Below are positions 26,640-39,812 of a DNA stretch of 64,000 nt, piece after piece. Location of the stretch: positions 124,001-188,000 of the forward strand of contig JACATO010001096.1 in the NCBI GenBank assembly GCA_018389105.1. The letters are read 5' to 3'. Within the stretch, counting starts at the first letter, position 1. Each line of letters opens with the position of its first letter. Origin of the DNA: Nautilus pompilius. Its lineage: Eukaryota; Mollusca; Cephalopoda; Nautilida; Nautilidae. The notes under the pieces were generated by a model. It was not told the DNA's origin and did not search any database. It worked only from the letters and a program-made list of their open reading frames with translations. A program made the translations under genes and the position numbers.

Positions 26640-27451
26640 AGACGCAGATTTGTGGCCGAAGACAAAGGCCACCTCGGAAGCCCAGACTCTGCGCGGGGTG
26701 AAGAGAACACCGCACGTGTCTTGGACAAATCTGAACGTTCACCGCGACACCTAGGTGCGACTTGGAGGGATGCAAATTGGAAACCGCACATTCCACGACT
26801 ATTACAGCCATCGAATGGCCACGAATCAGACTGGAGGCGAGGCTCGAATTCAGCAAATGGGTTTCAAAAAAGGGGAGTCAGGATCCGACCGATGTCGGGA
26901 TGATTGGGCTGCTAGGGGCTACAGGTTGAATAGAAATGTAAGTAGTCACAAATACGTGTACTGGGCTGTTGAAAAACCCCTGCTTCATGTCGAAAAAGAG
27001 ACTTACAGTCGGATAGCTGTTTCTTCTCGTGGCCTTATTGGACCTATCGTTTTCATTGACGTAGTGACAACCGACGGGTATTTCAGTCTCCTTTAAACAG
27101 CAGAGAGCCCAGTTCTAAGACCACGTACGGAAATAAAACGGTTTTACTACGGGGACAGCGCTTCAGTGGAACTTGATGGAGATGTACGAGCGTTTTCGGA
27201 TTAACACTTCACCGGGAGGTAAATGGGACGATGTGGGCCAATTGACTGCCCACCCCGCGCTTTGATTCTTACAAGAATTCTTTTGTAAGTGGTTGCGTTG
27301 GAAGACAAGGTGTACGTCAGCTATCGTCTACGAATTCCATCAGAGAATTGTTGATACTTCAGCGTGGTTCTGCTTCCAGGCATCACTGCAGTACTTCGTA
27401 GATACCAATGAGGGATGCTTTGAGCACCTGCTGTGGTGTATCATGTTTTAG
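26640..27451 (+). pseudogene. Tc1/mariner-superfamily transposase pseudogene
   Basis: Fragments in three frames line up with one transposase from N to C terminus. The linker after the helix-turn-helix region is at 26,690-26,750 (SARGEENTARV...ERSPRHLG). The first DDE strand region is near 26,920-27,095 (NRNVSSHKYVYWAVEKP, then SSRGLIGPIVF and VVTTDGYFSLL). Next comes a FYYGDSAS...GDVRAF segment where the family has the WFQQDGA block. Then GRxMGRCGPIDCPPR matches the family's GRRGP..WPPRSPDLTP region, and a C-terminal GCFEHLL is followed by TAG at 27,449-27,451. Breaks: frame changes between the first and second fragments and before the last one, stops after SLL (27,094-27,096) and inside the third block, and loss of the acidic residue of the SPDLTP motif (ALILTR here). 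A family transposase is about 340 residues; this copy cannot be active. Confidence 0.8.
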
Positions 27452-30400
27452 GTGTCTGATGTATCAAGCAGATTTTATCTAGCCATATGTTTTCACCTAC
27501 TAGGCTTTGGAAAAGTCTATACCTTGTTCTATGACATCCCATATAGAACACGTTATACAACAAACACTATCTTCCTTTTCATCACTCTATTGTTCTAAAA
27601 TAAAAACATGAAAAATCAAGATGAACCATTTCGATCTACTTCATCCCATAAAAATTCAGTAGCGCTCAGATATTATAAAGTGAGAGGACAATCGATAGTT
27701 TTGAAGTCCTTCCGATTCTTTTTTAGCGAGGTTTTGTGTATTGAGTTTTGCAATTCTTGATACAGTGTAAACTCATTACCTATCAAACGATGTCTCGATG
27801 GAATTGCCTACGTTACAGACTATCGTGATCTCTCTCATTTGTGAGAATTCCATGATCACTTTTATCAAGTTACTAGCCGAATGCAACAAAACAACTTTCA
27901 CATTTACATTTCTACGTTTAAGTGGGAGAGAAACGATCTGCTTTTATTCGACCATATAACCTTGCATCAGTGCTCTAAGATGTAGTTCGGATGCTATTAA
28001 ATCGAGTCACTTTTTCTTGGTACCGCATCTAAACGAGGACTTTTCCAGCAGATTAACGTCCAATCAATTCAGCCTCTGCCAGCCGTCTCTTGCTGAGGTT
28101 CGGACTGCTGCAGTGGTCAGTAGTTAATTGGCTATACCACAAGAAAAGATCTGCTTTGAACTTTCGAACAAAATACCTATCTTTCCGCGTGCATTTTTTG
28201 CTTTATTCATCAGCTCTTTAGGTTCCTGGCCGAGCCATTTGACCACATTCTACAACTGGTTGCTTACACGTGGAAATCTCGGAAACAAACAATCAGCACA
28301 TTTCTTCTTCGATGTTTCCCTTCTCTGTGAAGCCAAGTAATGGATGGTTGCTTTGTTTTATACGGAATTTCATTTCCAGGTGCTGTTTTCATTTGCTAAA
28401 CAAAGAAATGGTAGTCATTAATAATGAAATCCATTAATAGTCTTACAAAAGCCTAGTATGAACTAAGATATATTCTAATTAGTATCGGGAAACGACATCG
28501 GATGGACATAACATCGTGGTGTCGGCAAAAACTAAATCTGCTATAACTCGCTGGCTGCCTGATTATGCAAAAAACACCTGAAGTGTTGACGCCACGTGCG
28601 ACTGTTTGTTTGTTCTGATACACGGTGTTTATTAGGTTTTAGAGTCTGATTTTGCTTCAAAATGCCATTTCATTAAAAAACAGCACAGCGCTGAAAAATC
28701 AGATAGCACATCTCGCATAGCGATGCTCTTAAGTTCGAGGAGAATGTGTTAGAAAAGTATAGAGAGGAAACACAATAAAAAGGTGAATGAATCTTAAAGC
28801 AGCAATGTCTGTTCTCGCAGAATCTTGCCTGATTAAGCCAATTTAAAATTTATCCATTTTTCAAGCGTGATAATATGTCATGAAAATATTTCTAAAAGCC
28901 GTAATATTTAACTCTTGCTTGCTTATCATAATTCATCTGCATGAAGATCTCTGAAGACATAGGAATCTTTGGGAATGCTGAGACAAGTCAGCTCAGCTGC
29001 TATAATTTCAAGAAGAGGAAACAGGCGGAGTTCAAAGTCATACGCCAATAAAAATTCCTTTAAAATTATTTAAAAGAGAGTGGTTCTCATCATCGAAAGA
29101 CTACATAGATGGTTACCGTTAATAGTGACGTAAATGATGTTGTTTCTTTGGTATCGCCATGTTTTGGAGGACTCAATTCTTTTAGCATTTTCGATTCTAC
29201 TAAGGATGAATGTTTGAAGTCTTTAAAAATAAAGAAAAGCAATAGCCAGACCGGAAGGATTTTATTATATTCTGGAATTTTTTCAGAAGTTAAGTACGAT
29301 ATTCTTTTAAATTAGCTTCTACTTACTTGGTCATGAAGGGTCTATTCAAGCAAAATTAAATATGCACACAAAAATGAAAGCTATTACAAAAATATAAATG
29401 AATACATGTATTTAATCAATTAATTTTAAAACACGAGACATTCTTCATTCGAGTTTCAGAATCACAGAATATTTTTTTCTCGAATGACTGAAATAAATTT
29501 AAAACGTCGCAGTCGTTTGAAAAATGCTGCAGTTTACATACAAATAGTATCCGTTAACTTCTTAAATGTGTAGTGTCAGGCCAGGTTAACTCTTTAAACG
29601 TGTAGATTCACGGATACTGTAAAATTTCGATTTATGTACTCGTTGTCAACCCGTATTCAACAGTAGTCTCATCGTACGAGCTTCATATATTTTCCGGTGG
29701 TAATTTCACTTTGTCAATAAACGATTTTCTCCCTCTTTGTCAGAAGAGCTGCAGTATCTCTGCTTTAAGTAGGCTAAATGCAATATACAGATTTTTTTGT
29801 TGTTGTTCCATTGAGGAGCCAAACTCTCGCCATTGTGAAGAGATTATTGATTAAAGCAACAGTCTTTTCCATGGGATACTGGACTGATGCGGCAGACAGT
29901 AAATTTTAATTGAGTGATGTCACATCAGGCGAGATTTCTGTTTTTGCTTTCAGGGTTTATTGAAGAAAAAACCAACAACCGAGACTCCGACACAGCGCAT
30001 TCTCGAGACGAACCGAGTTATCATCGGCCGGTATTATTAAGTAGGCTGTGAAATGACATAAAGCATTTTTGTCCAAGTTATCAAAGCCTAAATACCATTT
30101 CTAAGACAGCCAATACTCCAAACGATAATCGTACGGATTTAACCTTATGTACGACAGCTGATTTTATAATTGAGATGGTCACTGGACGAATGCGGTAGAG
30201 GGACTTGTCAGACAAACCGCCGGACGGACGGACGGACTTCCCTTGTAACTCACAGATCGCGCATTAATGTGCATCTGCACAGCAGAATATGGCCAATTAG
30301 CCAAGTGTCAGGTATGAATTAATGTTCCGTGTAGGTACCGTGCAGATTCGAAGAAAAGAGACCGGGATGCCAGTTAAAAGCCGTTTACTTTCAGTTACCG

Positions 30401-33400
30401 ACCTACCCCGGCTCTGTTTCTCCAAACTTGCTTCATCAGCGAGAATTCACGATCGCACATCATTCCAGCCATTCCAATCTTCTCAGTTTACTCTAAAGAG
30501 GAATATAAAACAGTAGCCAGGATGGTGATGAGACATTATCTGCTGTTAATTATTTTTCTAATTAAAAAATACCAAAAAAACTACTGTTTTCAATTTTACT
30601 TTTAATTATGGGCACGTGTGCACTTCTTGGCCAACAATCATTTCCTTTAATAGATTCTTACTGTTTTGTGCTGTTTTTGAAACATTAAATGAATATTAAC
30701 ATTTTGTTTTACCATCTCAACCAATAAAATATATCGTTTTAAGTCAGTGCTGGTGGTAGATCAAAGAGCGACTTTTTTTTCAAGCACATGAAAGAAAACT
30801 GATATAAGCGGCCGAGAAACAATGCATCATCTTCATGAAGCAAAGTGAAATAATGTCTACAAACCGAGAGTGGTGAGTCCGTGCGTCATCTCTCATTTTG
30901 TAACCCTGTTGACATGCATCCTTACTTGCGATGCCAAAACCGAGAGACTTAGTATCACCGGTCTGCGTTGGAATTGTTTCCGTTTTTCAATTAAACGAAC
31001 TAATTTATATCGGAAACGTTATCATCGTTCCACTTATCACGCGCCGCCACTTAAGGGACCCGCGTTCACAAACGCAGAAAATCTGTCCGACGGTTTCAGC
31101 TTCGATTTCTTCACTCAGACGAAATCATAAATAAATTAAACTTATCTCTTGTTCTCGAGAAATGTTTTGAAATTCAATTTTTTTTTGTGATTGAAGAAAT
31201 AAAAAAAAGAGAGATTAATTATTTTTTTGAATTTTTCCAAAATGAAATTTTTCTAACAGATAAAGCGATTGAAAGGCAGTCATTAAAAAGGGATATGTAT
31301 GCATTGAATATATTGATTTCTTGAAGCTTGGAGTAAGGAAAAGGGGCAGTTCCTACTTGGCCGGTGTGACGCCGAGACTTCCTTGCCTTATTACCGTTAA
31401 TGGTTTTGGAGCCGTCTTTGGGCGGACTAAGCGATGGTTTTTGGTGTGACTGAGGCGGTGAACGTTTTAAACGAAGTCTCAGGGCGGACAGGAGAAGCGC
31501 TGAATTTCCTCCCATATCACCGTGCGCGTGAACGTCACTGATGGTCACTACGGATTTAGAAGCAAAGCCATTTGATGCTATGAGGTTCCGACGTAAGCAT
31601 CCAGACATCGCGCCTCACGAAGTGAAGAGTTCCAAAATAAACACCGATGTACACCACACACACACACACACACTAGCACTCTATCTTATCTCAATCCAAA
31701 GATTTTGTCAGGTGAGTAAAGTTTATCGAAGACCAGGTGAAAGATACAGCGGACGAAGCAAAAACATGAAGTGTAGTGTATTGTTATGGAAGAGGAGCGG
31801 TTGTGGCATAACACGATCCGCCGTATTATTGATTCATGTTCCGTCTAGACGAGTAATAACTGAAAAGGAAAATTAAGCTACAATAATTAGTCAGGTAGTT
31901 AACGACCCAAAACACAAAGCAGAAAGCATTGAAGAGTCGTGATGATAATGATGGAGCAACTTTCTGCTTGGTCAATGCGATAGACTGTCGTACGAGATCT
32001 ATTAAACTGTTCGATGATGGCTACGGCTAATTGATTTTAATAGTAATACAAGACGGCTGCTGATGTTCTTAAAACCCAAAATAATTGCATTTAAACTTTA
32101 TTCTCGATTATCCATTCACTCGTCTTGAACAAATTCGCGACATTATTTCCCGTGTTATTCCTGTGAACCAATTCTCCCTCTCGTAACCGATGTATACCGC
32201 GGAATCGATATTTAAGCCAATGAAAAAATATCTAGAGTCAATAATGCATAATTTTATAGGATTTTTCAATGATTTTTACACGATAATCAGCTGTTTTTAT
32301 ATTTATCTTAAATTATACAGTTTTGATAATACTTTTATTTTAAAAAAGGGAAGGGTTAATCTTGTATAAGCCAAAATGGCTTCCAACTTTCTTGTATTTA
32401 GGAAATTGTAGTAATTTTGACTTCCATAAAATCACATCAACGACGTCAGAAGAGCATCGTAAAGAGCGCGGACAAAGTGTTTAATTTAGAATTTTTGGTA
32501 GATCGTTTGTGAAAGAATCGTGGACGAGCTATCGGTGCTTTTCTCGCTCGTAACCGAACCACGATCATCTTAGACAGGCTGACATTTCTCCATAGACATG
32601 AAAACACTTAAAAAAAACAGGCAAATAAATGAAAGCTGTTTCTAACTGTCGGCCAAATTCCGGCAAAAAATTAATAAATGTCTGGTTAAGACACAGTAAT
32701 TGTAAATAAGATAAAAGCTACAGCTGAGATCCGCAGTAACCCTGAGAAAAATGATTAGAAGGATATAAGTAACCTTATTAACCACCTGCTGGTTCTAAAG
32801 CGACCGGTGCTCGCACAAAGTTTGCTTAACCCTATCAATACAAACATAGCACAGATTTGGTTAATTATCTCTGGATTGAAGAAAGAGAGGAATTTTGTGA
32901 AAAGAGGTAAACAAAAATAAAAGATTAAAAATTTTCAAAAAAAGCATAAAAAAGAAAAGAACTTAAAGTTAAAAAAGTCATAAAATTACATCCCATGAGA
33001 TTTAATATGAATGTTTTAAAAAAAACATTTTTATTTTAATTTTTTTAAAACCGAAAAGTTTATCGTAGATTCCTACAAAATCCAGAAAATGTGTGGATAT
33101 TTATAATCGATGAGTTATTATAATATTAACTTTAGCTTCTGGTTTTTGACAACCTCAAAACAAGTGACAGGTCTCTAAAAATGATTTCTATTGTAAATCC
33201 ATTTTTCGCAGCAAAAAGCAAAATTTACAAAAAAATATATAATAATAGAGAAAAGAAAAACCAGAACGAAGCAATACATTATTCTTATCTAATTTATATT
33301 TCATATTGAATACAATCGATAAAGGAGATCTGGAGTCTGCCACATCTATTGAAACCCCAAGAATAATCTCGTCGACACGATCGGCCACCTTTGCAATTCC

Positions 33401-33780
33401 AAGGAAACTCAGTGAAAAGTATTTAAATTTTTTTTTTCGCGTACGAACTGGTTAAAAGCAAAAATTTTAAAAAGAATTATCTAAGGTTACCGACACCAGA
33501 TTAGTTATCACTCCTAAAAAAAGCAGTGGCCAACTAGAATTACACGGGCCTGCAGAATTTTGGTCAAAGGAAATTGTCTGCAATGTCGAAACTGATTTTT
33601 ATGCTGATTTCAAACATGACCCCTATTTTTCTCTATCACGTAAGGATTTTTCACAAAGTGAGTCCGAAAATATGGGAAAAGAGATTATTAATACGTATTC
33701 TGGTTGAAACATTTATTTGCAAAAAAAATTTTAAAATAGTTTCATTTACAAAATTATTGATAGAAAACCGTTCTCAACAC
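27452..33780. other. Non-coding stretch, no gene recognised
   Basis: About 6.3 kb of AT-rich sequence without a recognisable domain. It contains a CA microsatellite (31,655-31,673) followed by a strong donor word (CAGGTGAGTAAAG, near 31,709), and a short GGAC repeat near 30,225. A 129-codon reverse frame at 31,219-31,608 is rich in Lys, Ser and Pro and overlaps a 111-codon forward frame at 31,541-31,876. Neither resembles a known family and I do not call either. Confidence 0.5.
31655..31673. repeat. (CA)n microsatellite
   Basis: About nine CA dinucleotides. Confidence 0.9.
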
Positions 33781-33790
33781 TTACTCACCT

Positions 33791-35512
33791 TTACAAGTCC
33801 TTATGCTGCCTTTTCCGTTTTCCCTCAAAGCTCCTTTTGGTACCTTTTCTCTTGTAGGCAGCTTGCGGCTCTTCTCTGTGCAGCATCCAACAGTAGTCCG
33901 CAATCATGTTGACGTTCCACCTACCCTGGTATCTGCGTTCCATCTCCTCGATATCTTGATGAAATCGTTCCCCCTGCTCTTCACTAACAGCACCAAGATT
34001 TTCGGGAAGTAGTCTAAATGAGAATTCAGGAAGTGCACCTTCAAGCTCATCGAACAACCCAAGTCTTTGAATTTCATCAGCATGTTTTCCACAATACACT
34101 TAAAGTTGGGGTCCTTATAGTTCCCAAGAAATTTCTGTACAACTTCTTTGAAAGCTTTCCAGGCCTCTTTTTCAACTGTTTCCATTTTTGTTTCAAACAC
34201 ATCATGATCATCTTTCAGAAGTTTCCGAATATCTGGACTGACGAAAAAACCTACCCTTTCACTTTTGCTTCTGACAGTCCCGGAAACTTGTTGCGCAGGT
34301 ATTTAAAACACTCTCCTTCTTTTGACAGAGCCTTTACAAATTGTTTCATCAGTCCAAGCTTGATATGAAGTGGAGGCAGGAGGACTTCCTTGGATCAACC
34401 AAACTTTCCCGTACTACATTTTTGCTTCCAGGTTCTAATTCTACCCTACACGGCCACTCCTTTTTGATCCAGTGTTGGCCCCTATCCCGGCTGTCCCATT
34501 CACACAAGAAGCAGGGGTACTTGGTGTATCCTCCCTGCTGTCCAAGAAGCATGGAAATTACTTTTAGATCGCCGCATATCGTCCATCCATGATCCTTGTA
34601 TTTCAGTTTGGTGAGAATTAAGGCTAAATTCTCGTAGCATTCTTTCAGATACACAGAATGCCCTACTGGTACTGAAGCGTACTTGCTGCCATTGTGGAGA
34701 AGCACTGCTTTGAGGCTTCTTTTTGACGAGTCAATAAAGAGCCTCCACTCGTTCACGTCATACTGTATGTTAAACCTCTCCATCAGTCCAGGGACATCGC
34801 TACAGTAAACCAGGTCACCTTCTTTAGAAAAGTATGGAATGAAATATTTTTCTCTATTTCTAAACCATGAGAAAGAGGTACCAGGGGTCAACAAGTTCTT
34901 TTCCTTTAACCTAGAGCCTAACAGTTCTGCTGCATCTTTAGGAAGACCCAAGTCTCTGACTAAGTCATTCAATTCAAGCTGTGAAAAAAGTTGGGGCTCG
35001 CTGCTGCCTGAAACATCGTGAAAGCCCTCATCAGAACCCTGACCTTCTTTTTCAGAGTCTTCAGGCGTGTCTCCTAGTTTTTCTGGAGGTAAAGGTACTG
35101 GTATACCTGGGCCACGAGGTACAGGACGTATTGCCGACGAGAGGTTCGGATAGAAAATTTCTTTCTTATTTTTTTAGATTGAACCCCTGTACGTTACACG
35201 AACAAAAGTAACAGTCATCACTGTGATTCTGGGTTCCCTCCAGATCATAGGGCTCCCAAAACGGAAAGACTTTTTCTTACCTTCAGACCACTGTCGGAGT
35301 TCTTCCACACAAATAGAACACACTTTATGTGGAGCCCAGGACTTATCCTGGTCACCAAGTTTCACACCAAAATACGCATAATACACTTCCTTAACAAAGT
35401 CTGTAATGTTTCTTTGCTGTTTCTTCACCACAAAGTTCCCACAAATGTAACAAAGGTTATCAGGTGCATTAAGACGACCCCCTCGCAGCCATTTAGTACA
35501 CTTATAAACAGA
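33791..35512 (-). pseudogene. Frameshifted copy of a widespread invertebrate repeat-gene family (ZAD-like zinc finger plus RNase H-like core)
   Basis: Read on the minus strand, segments in different frames join into one product of roughly 570 residues. N terminus (about 35,510-35,220): CYICG, about 45 residues, then the APHKVCSICVEEL pair, a ZAD-like C-x2-C...C-x2-C layout. A second cysteine pair (DDCYFC) and a proline/acid-rich linker follow. Core (34,972-34,390): FIDSSKRSLKAVLLHNG resembles an RNase H-like first strand (Asp at residue 81 of that frame). ICGDLKVISMLLG follows (Asp135), then a knuckle YPCFLCEWD...QHW (Cys154, Cys157, His167). C terminus: GERFHQDIEEME, ADYCWML and a Lys/Arg-rich tail to TAA at 33,791-33,793. 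I place five single-base frameshifts near 35,228, the T7 run 35,169-35,175, 34,389, 34,252 and 34,004. I recall near-identical uncharacterised proteins in arthropods, cnidarians and cephalopods, often in many copies, which fits a transposable element. The transposase reading is my inference. Confidence 0.75.
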
Positions 35513-38500
35513 AGGAAAACCACTAAGGAAAAGGGACAAAAAAGTAAACCTCTGCAGAAATGACAGGTCTGGAAAGTACACTGGTTATGACAGAACCTTC
35601 TCTCACAGAGATCTAATTGCAACTGAGTCCAAGAAGGGAGCGTGGAGAGGGGGAAGCAAAAAGGTGAGTAAAAAAGATTAAAAAAAAAAATTATAATTAA
35701 TTTTTTTGTTTAGAAGCTTAATACAGTGATTCTGGAGGCATTGAAATCGAAAATTTGAGTTTGTGAGAAAATGGTACGTGATGGAATTTTAGAACTATTT
35801 TTTACTGAAAACAACACCAAAAATCTACAAGAATCAGCTGTTAGTTTTCGGACAATTTTTCCATTGCAGGCCCCGTGTTATCAATGTGATTCCATGCTTT
35901 CGTATTTTGGTGCTGGGAAGAGATACATAGCACAAAATGTGTTAATTCAAGTTATACGTCATTAACATAATATGAGTATTTTAAGACAAATATTTGAGGA
36001 ACTTTAGCTCTCCCGTTCTGTGTGTTTTCTAAGTTGTCTCGGAATATTTACCTTGTGTTGGTCTTTATCGCTCAAACGCAGTTAGATGCTAGAATTAACT
36101 TAGAGCCCTGTCCCAGTTTATCACAAATACTACCGTAGAAAACTAATTCCTCTTTGCTTCTGAAGATGAAGACCGGAATGGATGTAGCACCAGTGGCCAG
36201 GCATCCGGCTGACTAACCAATCACTTAACCAGAAACAGCTACAAAGACCGACTGACTTAGCACACGCCGGGTAGCATTGAACAGGTGCGACTCTGTTATT
36301 AAACTAAAGCCATGCTCCCATTTTCACAGGAGAGAATTAGACTCGTCATAACTATTCTGACGTCGCTTGTTTACAAGACCCGCCATGTTGTATCCCCTTT
36401 AAAAGGATAGTTTTTCTTAGGATGGGCGTCATAATGCCGGCAGTAGAGCCGTGACTCGCTCCCTGCCCCGCGAGAGAGACGCAAATTGCAGTTCCTCAGC
36501 CGGACGAAGCCTTGAAACCAACCACCCTGCCGCCCTAATCACCATATAATGGGAACCTTTCCTTCACAGTTCGTTACCTCATTACAAATGTGAACATGTA
36601 ATTATAATCTACTCACTCTGCTCAATCGCTTTACCATCTTTCTTTCGAGATTCCTCAAAGTTGAACAAAAAAACAAAAGTGATGCCTTTTAAAAGAACGG
36701 GCGGCAGATGTTTTAAATGAAAACTGCCAGAATAGAAATGGAAGGTGAACTGAGCCGGTTTCAGAGCTTTGCCCAAAGGGGCTGATCGAAAAGAGTGCGC
36801 GTGTGGAGGGGGTCTATGATATTCACACGTACGGTTGGTATTGCGCTAGCACTGCACCGGAAATCAACAAACGTTTCGAAAGATTGCGACACGTGACGCC
36901 GCCACCTAGCGTCCTGTTCCTGTCTTCGGATGTCTGCCGCTCTGGATGTTAGGTTACTCGGTCCGACGACTTCGCGTATGAACCCCTAGCGGAGACCTGG
37001 AGGAGAGGTTTTCTGCCAGTAAATGAATCTTCCAGTAAAAGAAACTCACAAACCAGACCAGAAATCTCTGGGTGGGTTGGGGCAATAGGTCTTTATCACC
37101 TGTATGATGCCCCTTTCGCAGGAGTGCAAGTCTAGTGTATCGTAACGAAACTATTTACTCTGCCAAATCGGCTCAGGCAGGTGCTAGGACGGGTAAAACA
37201 ACACGACAACAGCATTCCTTCATGTTTAACTAAGAGCTGATCCGATGTACCTTTGCTGGTACATAACACATCGTTAGTACCAGAGGACCGGTTCGCTCCG
37301 TCGTAGAAATGATGCAAAGTTATATCTTTGTTCACCATAAGAGGTCTGCAGGCCGAGCTAAGCAGCTGAGGCTTCTTAGTTTTTAAAAATGCTTCTATAA
37401 ATGTAGCTGAAATCATATTTTCTGCTGATCACCCTACACTTTGCTGCGTACTAATTAATGGTTTAATTAATAACTATATATGAACTACTATTTAAAGTAT
37501 GAATGAGCGAACCCAGAAATATCTTGGCTCGGACTACTTCTTAATTAACGGAAAAAACTTAGATGGTTATATTCTAGTAACAAAATAGCGCAGGTGATCG
37601 GTTTTACATAACTTTAGTCCGGACCTATTCGAGCACCTGTCGCGTCAAGGAAAAGCCATAAGTCATTCGAACAACCTGTCCACCGTTTTTGCCCAAGCAC
37701 TTCTGTAGGAGGCTGCTTAGGGACTTACAGGCGATTCCACGCGCAGTTTAGAACTGGTTCGCCGCATAATCTCAGCCGTGCTTCCTGTTGGCTTGGCAGG
37801 GGAGTCCGCCTCCTGTTGGCTTGGCAGGGGAGTCCGGTTCCTCGCGAGCGCCAGAATTAAAGAGTCTGAAGGCGTTAAATCGCAAAACCTCGCAAGCCAA
37901 TAAAAATCGTCCCAGTACCACCGTTCGCCAAACTATCGTCCAAAACATTTATCGGCAGTTGCGGCATCTTGCATGAACTATACGTGAACACTCCAGATGC
38001 TGCATTTTTAGATTATACAGTGTCTTCAATATCTGCGGGCACGACTGACCCGTAACCACGTCTACGCCATTCCAGAATCCTGGCCAGCCGAATTGTGACA
38101 CTCACTGACGTCACTCATATGGCACGAGAACTGTCATCACACCATATGATGCGGTTATGCTTGCTGGCATCCCCCATTACTCTCATCAAACGTTATTCAC
38201 ACTACAATATGGGGTCGGCACTAATTTCAAAGACGAATGTTACTGAATGCCGCGACGATGGTAATTTTTCGACGAGGCAGTGTATCGGGGTCATCGGGTC
38301 GTACAAAATGGCGGAGTCAGTGGTAGCTCTTCTGGCGCGAAAGCAGTCAAGACAATCGCTTCAATACAAACGGGGTTTTTGCCACCCTGAACAAGACAAA
38401 AGGACGACACTTCCGGTGTCCTCGGAATGGATATTTCCTGACAGGATTGCTCACTGGGAAATTCTCTGCGATACATTAAGGTCGCGTGGTGGTAAATATT

Positions 38501-39258
38501 CAAAGCACGCGAGCGAAGAGAAGGATAAGATGTTTAATTGGCGTTTTTTTTTCAAAACTAATCAAAAGATATTAGCACCTACCCGCCTCTGGTGAGAACT
38601 TCCGTGGATGGGGCAGTTTTCATCACTCTGGCCTCGAGTATCCGTTAGTAGATAACCGAGACCTTTTTATTTTCAGTTTTGCCGCTAATCCGTCAACACA
38701 TCCTCTCGCACCTGCCAGTCTTCGGTAATTAGCTGGACCTGGTACCGACCAGAACACCTTTATTGGTTTGGAATATAGAGTTGGTCTGTCCGAAGAGCGT
38801 GGAACAGACGGTGTGTGTTCTGTCCAACGACTTCACCGATGAAACTTATTTCAAAGTAAAGGATTTTGAGAAATCAAGAACAGGAAAATAAAACCATGAT
38901 GAAGGAAATTGAAGAAAAATGTGAAAAGGCAAAAATCATCTTAGCAGCATCGATTTTTTTAAAACCAGCCCCAGTTTATCGTCACTCGCTAATTTCGCGA
39001 TATCTTTGAAGAGTCAAAAATCAATACCGGCAACAGTTTTCACCCTGTAATTGCGCCACATTCAGGCAAATTAATCTGAGAGCGGCTGGAATTTTTGGGT
39101 CCGAGTCTTTGGGACTTTTCTATCTATGGCGCGTCAAACCTTCCGGGCCTAATGATGGATTGGTGGGAGGACAAAGGACAGGACGGAACACCGTCCCATT
39201 TGACTAACAAAAAAAAACGGACGGGGGTTCGGGTCTGTGAGCCTTAGTTCTGTCGCGT
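35513..39258. other. Non-coding stretch with CpG-rich patches
   Basis: No domain is recognised. CpG-rich segments lie near 36,430-36,560 and 36,850-37,010. A 25-bp direct duplication at 37,784 is listed separately. The frame at 38,095-38,595 (166 codons) is the longest here, but it resembles nothing I know and overlaps a reverse frame. Confidence 0.5.
37784..37836 (+). repeat. 25-bp direct duplication
   Basis: The 25 bases beginning CCTGTTGGCTTGGCAGG and ending GGAGTCCG occur at 37,784-37,808 and again at 37,812-37,836, separated by three bases. Perfect, hence recent. Confidence 0.95.
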
Positions 39259-39432
39259 GTACACACACACACACACACTCTCTCTCTCTCTCTCCATCTC
39301 CATCTCAATCTCTCTCTCCCTCTCTACTCTCTCTCCATCTCCATCTCAATCTCTCTCTCCATCTCCATCTCAATCTCTCTCCCCCTCTCTACTCTCTCTC
39401 TCTCTACCTCCTCTCTCCCCATCTCTCTCTCG

Positions 39433-39463
<31 letters not shown>

Positions 39464-39583
39464 CAGCTCAATCTATCTCTCTCTCTCTCTCTCTCAATCT
39501 CTATCTCTCTCTCTCTCTCGCACATCTCTCTCTCCCTCCTCTCTATCCATCTCTCTCTCTCTCTCCTCTCTCTCCATCTCCAT

Positions 39584-39617
<34 letters not shown>

Positions 39618-39812
39618 GTCTCTCTCCATCTCCTCTCTTTCTCTCTCCTCTCCCTTCTCTCTATCTCTCTCTCTTTCTCTTTCTCTTTCCCCTCCATCAC
39701 TCCCTCTCTCTCTCCCCCTCTCTCCCTCTCTCTCCTCTCTCTCCCTCTCTCTCTCCCTCTCTCACTCTCCGCTCTCTCTCTTTTCTCCATCTCAATCTCT
39801 CTCTCTGTGTCC
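39259..39812 (+). repeat. Long (CT)n microsatellite with minisatellite structure
   Basis: A short AC run (39,261-39,277) passes into about 530 bp of CT repeats, interrupted by recurring CCATCTC and CAATCTC words that form higher-order units in the first 150 bp. Long open frames exist on both strands (over 200 codons, Ser/Leu or Arg/Glu) but are low-complexity artefacts. Polypyrimidine/polypurine tracts of this length can adopt triplex DNA. Confidence 0.97.

Noticed and set aside
33781-35671. 12-bp perfect inverted repeat (TTACTCACCTTT at 33,781-33,792; AAAGGTGAGTAA at 35,660-35,671) around the orphan pseudogene, as possible termini
   Set aside because: The word is a consensus splice donor and matching stops abruptly at both edges. 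No target duplication is seen, so it may be coincidence or two donor-like sites.
38095-38595. 166-codon forward frame
   Set aside because: No recognisable family, overlaps a reverse frame, no splice or promoter context.
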